Of a DNA stretch of 64,000 bases, positions 18,847-28,552 are shown piece by piece; position 1 is the first letter of the stretch, and each line of letters begins with the position of its first letter. Under the pieces are notes generated by a model. The model did no database searches. It was not told the DNA's origin and saw only the letters and a list, made by a program, of their open reading frames with translations. The DNA is taken from positions 3,275,235 through 3,339,234 of the forward strand of contig NC_091383.1 in NCBI RefSeq assembly GCF_038502225.1, written 5' to 3'. The position numbers were made by a program, and so were the translations under genes. Origin of the DNA: Cherax quadricarinatus. Taxonomy: Eukaryota; Arthropoda; Malacostraca; Decapoda; Parastacidae.

Positions 18847-21800
18847 TTGCCATTCATGGCCTTTTTACAGTGGAATATACGTGGCCTCAGGGGTAATCGG
18901 GGTGAGCTTCAGATGTTACTCTCCCAGTTTGCCCCTGTTGGTGTTTGCTTACAGGAACCAAAATTACACTCTGCTGTTATTTCTCACATCTCAGGCTATA
19001 ATTTATTGTATTCTTCAGATCCTTTTCCTGATGGGACCTTTAATGAAAGTGCCCTTCTTCTCCGCACTGATATTCCGTACCATCAGCTATTTGTTCATAC
19101 TTCGCTGCATTACACAGCAGCCCGTATCCACTTACATAGGTGGTATACGCTCTGTTCTTTATATCTCTCTCCTTCTCGGGCATTATCTATTCCGGATTTT
19201 GCCTTCCTTGTTTCGTCATTACCGCCACCAATTCTGTTACTTGGTGATTTTAATGCCCACCATTTCCTCTGGGGAGGGTCTCACTGTGATTCCCGTGGAA
19301 TTCAGTTAGAGGCTTTTCTTGCCACCCACCCCCTCCATGTTTTAAATACAGGTACTCACACCCATTTTGATCCTCGGACTCATACTCTCTCTTGCATCGA
19401 TCTCTCAGTTTGCTCTTCCTCCGCCGCATTAGACTTTACTTGGTCTGTTCTCCCGGACTTACATGACAGTGATCATTTCCCAATCATTCTTACTTCCCCT
19501 TCATATTCGCCACCTCTTCGCACCCCACGCTGGCAATTTAATCGGGCAAATTGGAACCTTTACTCACACCTGACTGTTTTTAAAGAGGTTCCTTCTTCGT
19601 CCTCCATCGATGAGCTTTTACACCTCTTCTCATCCTCCGTTTTCACCGCAGCTTCTCATTCTATACCCCAAACTTCGAGCAGGCATTCTCAGAAATGCGT
19701 GCCTTGGTGGTCTCCTGCTTGTGCTCGTGCAGTACGTTTGAAACGCGCTGCATGGGGCAGGTACCGGTACAATAGAACCACAGAGCGACTCCTTGATTTT
19801 AAACAGAAGCGTGCGATCGCTCGCCGTGTCATCCGTGACGCTAAACGCACTTGCTGGCGAGATTATGTCTCCACCATCACCTCTGCTTCCTCTATGAGTG
19901 CAGTCTGGAAAAAAGTACGAAAACTGAGTGGTAAATATTCTCCTGACCCGGCTCCTGTTCTGCGGGTTGCCGGTGTTGATATAGCAAACCCACTAGATGT
20001 TGCCAATGAAATTGGCAATCATCTGGTCCGTATTTCTCAGGGACTCCATCTATGCCCCTCATTTCTTTCCTCAAAGTCTGCCAGAGAGTTAGCACCCTTG
20101 GACTTTTCTTCTCTCAGAGAAGAACAGTATAATGTGCCTTTTACACTTCAAGAACTGGAGGCAACACTCTCAGCTTGTCGATCATCGGCAGCTGGGCCCG
20201 ACGACATTCATATTCGTATGCTACAACATTTACATCAGTCAGCCCTTGCAGTCCTATTACGCCTTTACAATCTTATTTGGTCACAAGGAGTTCTTCCACA
20301 GCTGTGGAAATCCGCCATTGTTCTCCCTTTCCGCAAACCAGGCACTACGGGACATGAAACCTCCCACTATCGTCCCATTGCTCTTACCAGTGCAGTTTGC
20401 AAAGTAATGGAACGTCTAGTAAATAGACGTTTAGTGTGGTATTTAGAGACACACAACAGTCTCTCCACTCGTCAATATGGCTTTCGTAAGGGACGTTCTA
20501 CCATAGACCCCTTACTGCGCTTGGATACGTATGTTCGTAATGCCTTTGCGAATAACCACTCAGTTATTGCCATATTTTTTGATCTTGAGAAGGCATATGA
20601 CACAACTTGGAGGTATAATATTTTAGCCCAAGCCCACTCCTTAGGCCTTCGAGGCAATCTACCATCCTTCCTTAAGAACTTTTTAACTGACAGGCATTTC
20701 CGTGTTCGGGTTAATAATGTGCTCTCCCCGGACTTTATCCAAGCTGAAGGTGTCCCCCAGGGATGTGTTCTGAGCACAACACTTTTTCTCCTTGCTATTA
20801 ATGATTTGGCCTCTAGTCTTCCATCAAATATTTGGTCATCACTCTATGTTGATGACTTCGCTATTGCCTGTGCAGGCGCTGACTGTCACCTCCTTACAGT
20901 TTCTCTCCAGCATGCAGTCGACCGTGTTTCCAATTGGGCCACCACACATGGGTTTAAATTTTCCAGCACTAAAACCCACCAAATCACTTTCACTAGACGC
21001 TCTGTCATCTCTGATCATCCTTTGTACCTCTATGGCTCACGTATCCCTGAACGTGATACAGTCAAGTTTCTGGGCCTCCTCTTTGATCGTAGGTTATCCT
21101 GGAAACCTCACATTACCTCTCTGAAGGCAACTTGTCACAGCCGGCTGAACCTTCTTAAAACCCTTGCTCATCTTTCGTGGGGAGCTGATCGTCGAACCCT
21201 CCTTCACCTACATTCCACCCTTATTTTATCGAAACTTGATTATGGTGACCAGATCTATTCAGCGGCATCTCCTGCTACTCTCTCTAGCCTTAACCCCATT
21301 CATCACCAAGGATTACGTTTATGCCTTGGTGCTTTTCGCTCTTCCCCTGTCGAAAGCCTCTATGCAGAAGCGAACGTTCCATCCTTATCCGATCGCCGTG
21401 ATGCCCATTGCCTGCGCTACTATGTACGCTCTCATGATCTCCGCAATCCTTCCATTTATAGAATGGTCACTGATATTAGTAGACATTCTTTATTTGTTCG
21501 CCGCCCCTGCTTACTCCGTCCCTTCTCTCTTCGCCTTCATTCGCTCTTGTCTTCTCTTCAACTACCACCTTTCTATGTACATGTAGCATCACACTTTTCC
21601 CTACCCCCCTGGGAAGTTCCAGCTGTTCGAGTCTGTTCTTTCTCCCTCCCTTGCTCGAAAGCCCAACTGTCTACGGTCGCTTCCCGCTCTCTTTTTCTTG
21701 ACCACTTTCACTCTCATTCTCATGCCATTGCTGTGTACACAGATGGCTCTAAGTCTTCTGACGGCGTAGGATTCGCAGCAGTGTTTCCGGACAGCGTCGT

Positions 21801-22557
21801 ACAAGGGCATTTACTATCTTCAGCTAGTATTTTTACTGCTGAATTATATGCCATCCTTACAGCACTTATCCGTATTGCATCTATGCCTGTGTCATCATTT
21901 GTGGTTGTCTCAGACTCCCTTAGTGCTTTACAGGCTATACAAAAATTTGATACACCTCACCCCTTAGTCCTCCGTATCCAACTTTGGCTACGCCGCATCT
22001 TTACTAAGCATAAAGATATTGTTTTTTGTTGGGTCCCTGGTCATGTTGACGTACAGGGCAATGAACAGGCAGACACTGCTGCGCGGTCAGCAGTACATGA
22101 CCTACCAGTTTCTTATAGAGGTATTCCATGTACGGACTATTTTGCTGTAATATCTTCCCACCTTCACACCCGTTGGCAACAACGTTGGTCTACTATGCTC
22201 GGCAACAAACTTCAGTCTATTAAACCGAGTATAGGTTACTGGCCGTCTTCTTATCACCAGTGTCGAGGTTGGGAGACTACTCTCTCCCGTCTTCGCATTG
22301 GCCATACTCGTCTTACTCATGGATATCTCATGGAGAGGCGTCTTGCTCCTCTCTGTGAGAATTGCCAAGCTCCATTATCAGTCAGCCACATTCTGTTGGA
22401 CTGCCCACTTTATCAACGAGCACGCAGAATTTACCTCTGTCGTCGTCTTCGCCCCGCTGCTCTCTCTTTACCTTCCCTTCTCGCTGATGGACCCACCTTT
22501 CATCCGGACTCTCTCATTGACTTTTTGACAACGACTGACTTACTCCACAAATTTTGA
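18847..22557 (+). CDS. LINE C ORF2: AP endonuclease, reverse transcriptase, RNase H
   Basis: The 1,236-residue polyprotein is intact. The N-terminal AP-type endonuclease (about 1-230) shows LQWNIRG, CLQEPKL, LLGDFNAHH and SDHFPI. RT follows with RPIALTSAVCKVMERL, FRKGRS, FFDLEKAYDTTW (catalytic Asp), GVPQGCVLS and YVDD (667-670). RNase H follows with YTDGSKSS (Asp966), AELYAI, VVSDSLSALQ and WVPGHVDVQGNEQAD. A C-terminal Cys/His motif begins at Cys1170 (CENCQAPLSVSHILLDC). The key catalytic residues I can recognise are present. The endonuclease nicks the target, the RT copies the RNA at the nick, and RNase H removes template. An alternative start three codons on (18856, ATGGCC) is better by context. 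No frameshift or stop is seen. Confidence 0.92.
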   Translation: MPFMAFLQWNIRGLRGNRGELQMLLSQFAPVGVCLQEPKLHSAVISHISGYNLLYSSDPFPDGTFNESALLLRTDIPYHQLFVHTSLHYTAARIHLHRWYTLCSLYLSPSRALSIPDFAFLVSSLPPPILLLGDFNAHHFLWGGSHCDSRGIQLEAFLATHPLHVLNTGTHTHFDPRTHTLSCIDLSVCSSSAALDFTWSVLPDLHDSDHFPIILTSPSYSPPLRTPRWQFNRANWNLYSHLTVFKEVPSSSSIDELLHLFSSSVFTAASHSIPQTSSRHSQKCVPWWSPACARAVRLKRAAWGRYRYNRTTERLLDFKQKRAIARRVIRDAKRTCWRDYVSTITSASSMSAVWKKVRKLSGKYSPDPAPVLRVAGVDIANPLDVANEIGNHLVRISQGLHLCPSFLSSKSARELAPLDFSSLREEQYNVPFTLQELEATLSACRSSAAGPDDIHIRMLQHLHQSALAVLLRLYNLIWSQGVLPQLWKSAIVLPFRKPGTTGHETSHYRPIALTSAVCKVMERLVNRRLVWYLETHNSLSTRQYGFRKGRSTIDPLLRLDTYVRNAFANNHSVIAIFFDLEKAYDTTWRYNILAQAHSLGLRGNLPSFLKNFLTDRHFRVRVNNVLSPDFIQAEGVPQGCVLSTTLFLLAINDLASSLPSNIWSSLYVDDFAIACAGADCHLLTVSLQHAVDRVSNWATTHGFKFSSTKTHQITFTRRSVISDHPLYLYGSRIPERDTVKFLGLLFDRRLSWKPHITSLKATCHSRLNLLKTLAHLSWGADRRTLLHLHSTLILSKLDYGDQIYSAASPATLSSLNPIHHQGLRLCLGAFRSSPVESLYAEANVPSLSDRRDAHCLRYYVRSHDLRNPSIYRMVTDISRHSLFVRRPCLLRPFSLRLHSLLSSLQLPPFYVHVASHFSLPPWEVPAVRVCSFSLPCSKAQLSTVASRSLFLDHFHSHSHAIAVYTDGSKSSDGVGFAAVFPDSVVQGHLLSSASIFTAELYAILTALIRIASMPVSSFVVVSDSLSALQAIQKFDTPHPLVLRIQLWLRRIFTKHKDIVFCWVPGHVDVQGNEQADTAARSAVHDLPVSYRGIPCTDYFAVISSHLHTRWQQRWSTMLGNKLQSIKPSIGYWPSSYHQCRGWETTLSRLRIGHTRLTHGYLMERRLAPLCENCQAPLSVSHILLDCPLYQRARRIYLCRRLRPAALSLPSLLADGPTFHPDSLIDFLTTTDLLHKF

Positions 22558-22757
22558 TACGTTCAGCCCTTTCTACTTGTATCTCTTGCTACCCTCTACC
22601 CCCGTACTATCCCCTGCCCCGCTGTTTTCTGTAACCTGCTGATCATCCCCCCTCCCTTCTGCCATCCAATTCCCTTGCTTCCTTCCCTACCCTGCAGCGC
22701 TGTATAGCCCTTGTGGCTTAGCGCTTCTTTTTGATTATAATAATAATAATAATAATT

Positions 22758-23369
22758 CGATGTTATACCTACTAATACTAATTCCTCTTGTCAAAACGCC
22801 TCATTGGAGTTTGAGACAGCATGCAGTGTAGCCTATATTACGAGTGTCGTTCATGTCTGGACTAATTCATAAACACGAACATCACCTTATAATTTTAACT
22901 AGCACCCTGTGGTCAGACCAGGGAGAGGTCACAGGTCAGGTCATGAGGGAAGAGAGATGGAGAGAGACACTTGGTCACGTTTATAGCAGATACAGTATTT
23001 TATATTATGAAATTCATATACAGTATAGGTGATGGACCCCTGTGACTTTAATTTCTCTTGTTGTAGTTAACAGTTAAGTGAACACTGGCTGTTGTTCTAG
23101 GTTGGGTTAGGTAAGTTCTAGGTGAGTACAACTAGGAAGTACGTTTGTCTCGCATTCAACAGACGGAGGATCAAGCCTCCACCACGCCTTCAAATGAAAA
23201 ACTCATGTGAATTTAGTGCTTAATATGAATTAATATTCAAGTGTAGTGTTACTAGTTCACCATGTGAGTAGATTGTGGTGTACAACACAAGTGTTGACAG
23301 CGACCATCATGCAAGCATGTTTGTTCCTGCAGGTGACGCTGAAGGTCACGCTCTATCTTACTGAAAGTT
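22758..23369. other. Spacer without a recognised gene
   Basis: About 600 bp between the LINE C tail and a LINE E remnant. A GGTTGGGTTAGGTAAG stretch at about 23101-23116 resembles a degenerate TTAGG run. No supported coding sequence. Confidence 0.4.
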
Positions 23370-23625
23370 GAAGACTCGGATGAATCAAAGGGATGTTAAT
23401 ATGTATTTCTTCAGTCATAGAGTAGTCAGGCAGTGGAATAGCCTAGAAAGTGACGTAGTGGAGGCGGGAACCATACATAGTTTTAAGGCAAGGTATGATA
23501 AAGCTCATGGAGCAGGGAGAGAGAGGACCTAGTAGCAATCAGCGAAGAGGCGGGGCCAGGAGCTATTAATCGACCCCTGCAACCACAAATAGGTGAGTAC
23601 AAATAGGTGAGTACACACCTTACTA
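23370..23625 (+). pseudogene. LINE family E 3' remnant (CR1-like RT C-terminus)
   Basis: The frame starting near 23380 reads MNQRDVNMYFFSHRVVRQWN, then SLESDVVEAGTIHSFKARYD and KAHGAGRERT, the C-terminal thumb region of CR1-like LINE polymerases (motif VRQWNSL). It is followed by CAGCGAAGAGGCGGGGCCAG and a terminal AGGTGAGTAC repeat. The rest of the element is missing, as expected from 5' truncation. Confidence 0.75.
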
Positions 23626-23823
23626 CATCCTCTGCAGGGAATTATGTAAACCCCTACAAGCAGGAATACTCTTGGGTTTGTGAAGTCTGGAAATGTCTGC
23701 CACGATAGATTGTGTTGGCTTTCAAGAAGGAGTGAGTGATAGTAATCTGTCCTGTGGAGTGTTGAAGATGAGCAAATAGTGGCGTTCCTCTGAGTGGATG
23801 AGTCAAGCTTTACTTCTGAAGAG

Positions 23824-24168
23824 TGGACGAAGTGTAGTGGGAACTTAATGTCCGTGAAGTGTAGTGGGAACTTAATGTCCGTGAAGTGTAGTGGGAACTT
23901 AATGTCCGTGAAGTGTAGTGGGAACTTAATGTCCGTGAAGTGTAGTGGGAACTTAATGTCCGTGAAGTGTAGTGGGAACTTAATGTCCGTGAAGTGTAGT
24001 GGGAACTTAATGTCCGTGAAGTGTAGTGGGAACTTAATGTCCGTGAAGTGTAGTGGGAACTTAATGTCCGTGAAGTGTAGTGGGAACTTAATGTCCGTGA
24101 AGTGTAGTGGGAACTTAATGTCCGTGAAGTGTAGTGGGAACTTAATGTCCGTGAAGTGTCAGCAATGT
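23824..24168. repeat. 27-bp minisatellite, about 12.7 copies
   Basis: The unit is AAGTGTAGTGGGAACTTAAT plus GTCCGTG, nearly perfect. As 27 is a multiple of three, frames of 130-156 codons are open on both strands; these are not genes. Confidence 0.95.
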
Positions 24169-24274
24169 ATTTCCGTTCCTCTTCAACGAAGTCTTCCATC
24201 ACAGACCCCGAGGGCGCAGACAAAATTCCTTATAATAATTCCTTATTTGGTCTTGGGGTTGTGATAGGAACAAT

Positions 24275-24400
24275 ATCATCTTAGTAAGTTTACTGAGGCA
24301 CAGGTACACATAAGTACACTTATCATACTTATTGTAAATTACCCACCTGGATAAACCCAAAAAGGTCAAAGTGACTTATTTCCATTGGGGTCTTGATTGA
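24275..24400 (-). mobile_element. SINE 3'-end fragment
   Basis: On the minus strand: CCCCAATGGAAATAAGTCAC, a GGGTTTATCCAGGTGGG block and a GTTTACTGAGGC... end, matching the distal part of the SINE at 4302-4606 and the 3' region of LINE B. The tRNA-like head is absent. Confidence 0.55.
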
Positions 24401-24586
24401 GGGAGTTGTTATTGACTCCGCTTGTACGAGAACGTCAAGATAGTGCAGTGAGTTAACCTATCTTGTTGTAGATCAACTGGATGGATGGTGGGTTCTACTG
24501 AGTTGAGTGTCCCTTGAGAATGATGGAAGTTGAAGTGTGTAGGGAAATTGTCTCAGTTATGTGACGTGTTGTGGAATGATCAAGTG

Positions 24587-24587
<1 letters not shown>

Positions 24588-24645
<58 letters not shown>

Positions 24646-24656
24646 TCTCTTTCTCT

Positions 24657-24702
<46 letters not shown>
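24588..24702. repeat. (CT)n microsatellite with CTTTCT block
   Basis: A pure CT run with a central CTCTTT variant block. Frames through it encode Ser-Leu or Glu-Arg runs and are not genes. Confidence 0.98.
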
Positions 24703-24708
<6 letters not shown>

Positions 24709-24774
24709 TGACCTGGATAACGCTGAGGGGAGAGCCGATCACTGTCATATTTCTGTCTGTGAGAATCATCACTA

Positions 24775-27700
24775 AATATAGTAATAACGTTCAGTTCTGG
24801 ACTAGATATAGTAATTAAGTTCAGTTCTGGACTAAATATAGTAATTAAGTTCAGTTCTGGACTAAATATAGTAATTAAGTTCAGTTCTGGACTAAATATA
24901 GTAATAAAGTTCAGTTCTGGACTAAATATAGTAATTAAGTTCAGTTCTGGACTAAATATAGTAATTAAGTTCAGTTCTGGACTAAATATAGTAATTAAGT
25001 TCAGTTCTGGACTAAATATAGTAATTAAGTTCAGTTCTGGACTAAATATAGTAATTAAGTTCAGTTCTGGACTAAATATAGTAATAACGTTCAGTTCTGG
25101 ACTAAATATAGTAATTAAGTTCAGTTCTGGACTAAATATAGGAATAACGTTCAGTTCTGGACTAAATATAGTAATTAAGTTCAGTTCTGGACTAAATATA
25201 ATAATTAAGTTCAGTTCTGGACTAAATATAGTAATAACGTTCAGTTCTGGACTAAATATAGTAATAACGTTCAGTTCTGGACTAAATATAGTAATAACGT
25301 TCAGTTCTGGACTAAATATAGTAATAACGTTCAGTTCTGGACTAAATACAGTAATAACGTTCAGTTCTGGACTAAATATAGTAATTAAGTTCAGTTCTGG
25401 ACTAAATATAGTAATTAAGTTCAGTTCTGGACTAAATATAGTAATAACGTTCAGTTCTGGACTAAATATAGTAATTAAGTTTAGTTCTGGACTAAATATA
25501 GTAATTAAGTTCAGTTCTGTACTAAATATAGTAATTAAGTTCAGTTCTGGACTAAATATAGTAATTACCTGGAGTTTACCTGGAGAGAGTTCCGGGGGTC
25601 AACGCCCCCGCGGCCCGGTCTGAGACCAGACCTCCTGGTGGATCAGAGCCTGATCAACCAGGCTGTTGCTGCTGGCTGCACGCAAACCAACATAAGAGCC
25701 ACAGCCCGGCTGATCCGGAACTGACTTTAGGTGCTTGTCCAGTGCCAGCTTGAAGACTGCCAGGGGTCTGTTGGTAATCCCCCTTATGTGTGCTGGGAGG
25801 CAGTTGAACAGTCTCGGGCCCCTGACACTTATTGTATGGTCTCTTAACGTGCTAGTGACACCCCTGCTTTTCATTGGGGGGATGGTGCATCGTCTGCCAA
25901 GTCTTTTGCTTTCGTAGTGAGTGATTTTCGTGTGCAAGTTCGGTACTAGTCCCTCTAGGATTTTCCAGGTGTATATAATCATGTATCTCTCCCTCCTGCG
26001 TTCCAGGGAATACAGGTTTAGGAACCTCAAGCGCTCCCAGTAATTGAGGTGTTTTATCTCCGTTATGCGCGCCGTGAAAGTTCTCTGTACATTTTCTAGG
26101 TCGGCAATTTCACCTGCCTTGAAAGGTGCTGTTAGTGTGCAGCAATATTCCAGCCTAGATAGAACAAGTGACCTGAAGAGTGTCATCATGGGCTTGGCCT
26201 CCCTAGTTTTGAAGGTTCTCATTATCCATCCTGTCATTTTTCTAGCAGATGCGATTGATACAATGTTATGGTCCTTGAAGGTGAGATCCTCCGACATGAT
26301 CACTCCCAGGTCTTTGACGTTGGTGTTTCGCTCTATTTTGTGGCCAGAATTTGTTTTGTACTCTGATGAAGATTTAATTTCCTCATGTTTACCATATCTG
26401 AGTAATTGAAATTTCTCATCGTTGAACTTCATATTGTTTTCTGCAGCCCACTGAAAGATTTGGTTGATGTCTGCCTGGAGCTTTGCAGTGTCTGCAATGG
26501 AAGACACTGTCATGCAGATTCGGGTGTCATCTGCAAAGGAAGACACGGTGCTGTGGCTGACATCCTTGTCTATGTCGGATATAAGGATGAGGAACAAGAT
26601 GGGAGCGAGTACTGTGCCTTGTGGAACAGAGCTTTTCACCGTAGCTGCCTCGGACTTTACTCTGTTGACGACTACTCTCTGTGTTCTGTTAGTGAGGAAA
26701 TTATAGATCCATCGACCGACTTTTCCTGTTATTCCTTTAGCACGCATTTTGTGCGCTATTACGCCATGGTCACACTTGTCGAAGGCTTTTGCAAAGTCTG
26801 TATATATTACATCTGCATTCTTTTTGTCTTCTAGTGCATTTAGGACCTTGTCGTAGTGATCCAATAGTTGAGACAGACAGGAGCGACCTGTTCTAAACCC
26901 TTGTTACCCTGGGTTGTGTAACTGATGGGTTTCTAGATGGGTGGTGATCTTGCTTCTTAGGACCCTTTCAAAGATTTTTATGATATGGGATGTTAGTGCT
27001 ATTGGTCTGTAGTTCTTTGCTGTTGCTTTACTGCCCCCTTTGTGGAGTGGGGCTATGTCTGTTGTTTTTAGTAACTGTGGGACGACCCCCGTGTCCATGC
27101 TCCCTCTCCATAGGATGGAAAAGGCTCGTGATAGGGGCTTCTTGCAGTTCTTGATGAACACAGAGTTCCATGAGTCTGGCCCTGGGGCAGAGTGCATGGG
27201 CATGTCATTTATCGCCTGTTCGAAGTCATTTGGCGTCAGGATAACATCGGATAGGCTTGTGTTAATCAAATTTTGTGGCTCTCTCATAAAAAATTCATTT
27301 TGATCTTCGACTCTCAGTCTGGTTAGCGGCTTGCTAAAAACTGAGTCATATTGGGACTTGAGTAGCTCACTCATTTCCTTGCTGTCATCTGTGTAGGACC
27401 CATCTTGTTTAAGTAGGGGCCCAATACTGGACGTTGTTCTCGATTTTGATTTGGCATAGGAGAAGAAATACTTTGGGTTTCTTTCGATTTCATTTATGGC
27501 TTTTAGTTCTTCCCGCGATTCCTGACTCCTAAAGGATTCTTTTAGCTTAAGTTCGATGCTTGCTATTTCTCTGACCAGTGTCTCCCTACGCATTTCAGAT
27601 ATATTGACCTCTTTTAGCCGCTCTGTTATTCTTTTTCGTCGCCTGTAAAGGGAGCGCCTGTCTCTTTCTGTTTTGCATCTACTCCTCCTTTTTCTTAGAG

Positions 27701-28466
27701 GAATAAGCCTTGTGCATACATCGAGTGCCACCGAGTTAATCTGTTCTAGGCATAAGTTGGGGTCTGTGTTGCTTAGTATATCTTCACAGCTTATATCGGT
27801 TAGGACTTGGTTTACTTGGTCCCACTTTATGTTTTTGTTATTGAAGTTGAATTTGGTGAATGCTCCCTCGTGACTAATCTCATTATGTCTCATTAAGTTC
27901 AGTTCTGGACTAAATATAGTAATTAAGTTCAGTTCTGGACTAAATATAGTAATAACGTTCAGTTCTGGACTAAATATAGTAATTAAGTTCAGTTCTGGAC
28001 TAAATATAGTAATAACGTTCAGTTCTGGACTAAATATAGTAATTAAGTTCAGTTCTGGACTAAATATAGTAATTAAGTTCAGTTCTGGACTAAATATAGT
28101 AATTAAGTTCAGTTCTGGACTAAATATAGTAATTAAGTTCAGTTCTGGACTAAATATAGTAATTAAGTTCAGTTCTGGACTAAATATAGTAATTAAGTTC
28201 AGTTCTGGACTAAATATAGTAATTAAGTTCAGTTCTGGACTAAATATAGTAATTAAGTTCAGTTCTGGACTACAGTAATTAAGTTCAGTTCTGGACTACA
28301 GTAATTAAGTTCAGTTCTGGACTACAGTAATATAGTTTAGTTCTGGACTACAGTAATATAGTTCAGTTCTGGACTACAGTAATATAGTTTAGTTCTGGAC
28401 TACAGTAATATAGTTTAGTTCTGGACTACAGTAATATAGTTCAGTTCTGGACTACAGTAATATAGT
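24775..28466. repeat. 30-bp minisatellite split by LINE A
   Basis: About 26 copies (24775-25566) and about 13 more plus shorter variants (27894-28466) of a 30-bp unit (GTAATTAAGTTCAGTTCTGG plus ACTAAATATA). GTAATAACGTT is the main variant. From about 28263 the unit shortens by losing AAATAT, giving a second length class of about 24 bp. A family A LINE sits between the two parts. Confidence 0.95.
25567..27893 (-). pseudogene. LINE family A, 5'-truncated copy with one nonsense codon
   Basis: The minus-strand reading frame spans 27893-25599 and is interrupted by only one stop, at 26904-26906 (HNPG-stop-QGFRTG, where the copy at 62 kb has HNPGQHGFRTG). The region before RT is rich in charged residues; RT motifs are NYRPIALTSHIIKIFERVL, TDFAKAFDKCDHGV, SSVPQGTVLAPILFL and FADD (26526-26537). 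A family-typical C-terminal domain follows (LEYCCTLTAPFKAGEIADLE, YWERLRFLNLYSLERRRERY). The endonuclease domain is missing through truncation. The 3' end is a GTTTACCTGGA-type repeat on the plus strand next to 25567. It inserted in the 30-bp minisatellite with ATTA on both sides. It is CR1/Jockey-like without RNase H. Confidence 0.9.
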
Positions 28467-28552
28467 TGTTTCTGACTGACTGGTGACTTACATTAATGTG
28501 TATCCGTCACCGGGATTTACATATAGTATTTTTCCAGGTACTGACTGTGTGA

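Larger units (their letters stand above)
16145..22757 (+). mobile_element. Full-length LINE family C (RNase-H-bearing non-LTR)
   Basis: This 6.6-kb element has a 5' UTR (16145-16879, ending in a T-rich tract and AACCTAACCATGG), a gag-like ORF1, a 35-bp gap, ORF2 with endonuclease, RT and RNase H, a short 3' UTR (CTTGTGGCTTAGCGCTTC) and a (TAA)n tail at 22737-22757. Two ORFs, CCHC knuckles, RNase H and a TAA-type tail fit the I/R1/Jockey superfamily; RNase H argues for an I- or R1/LOA-like clade. Both frames are open along their length, so this is a candidate recently active copy. It lies head-to-tail directly after the degraded copy at 12776. Confidence 0.9.

Noticed and set aside
25735..26834. 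Plus-strand frames of 60-142 codons within LINE A
   Set aside because: They are antisense to the RT reading frame and recur in every LINE A copy at the same place.
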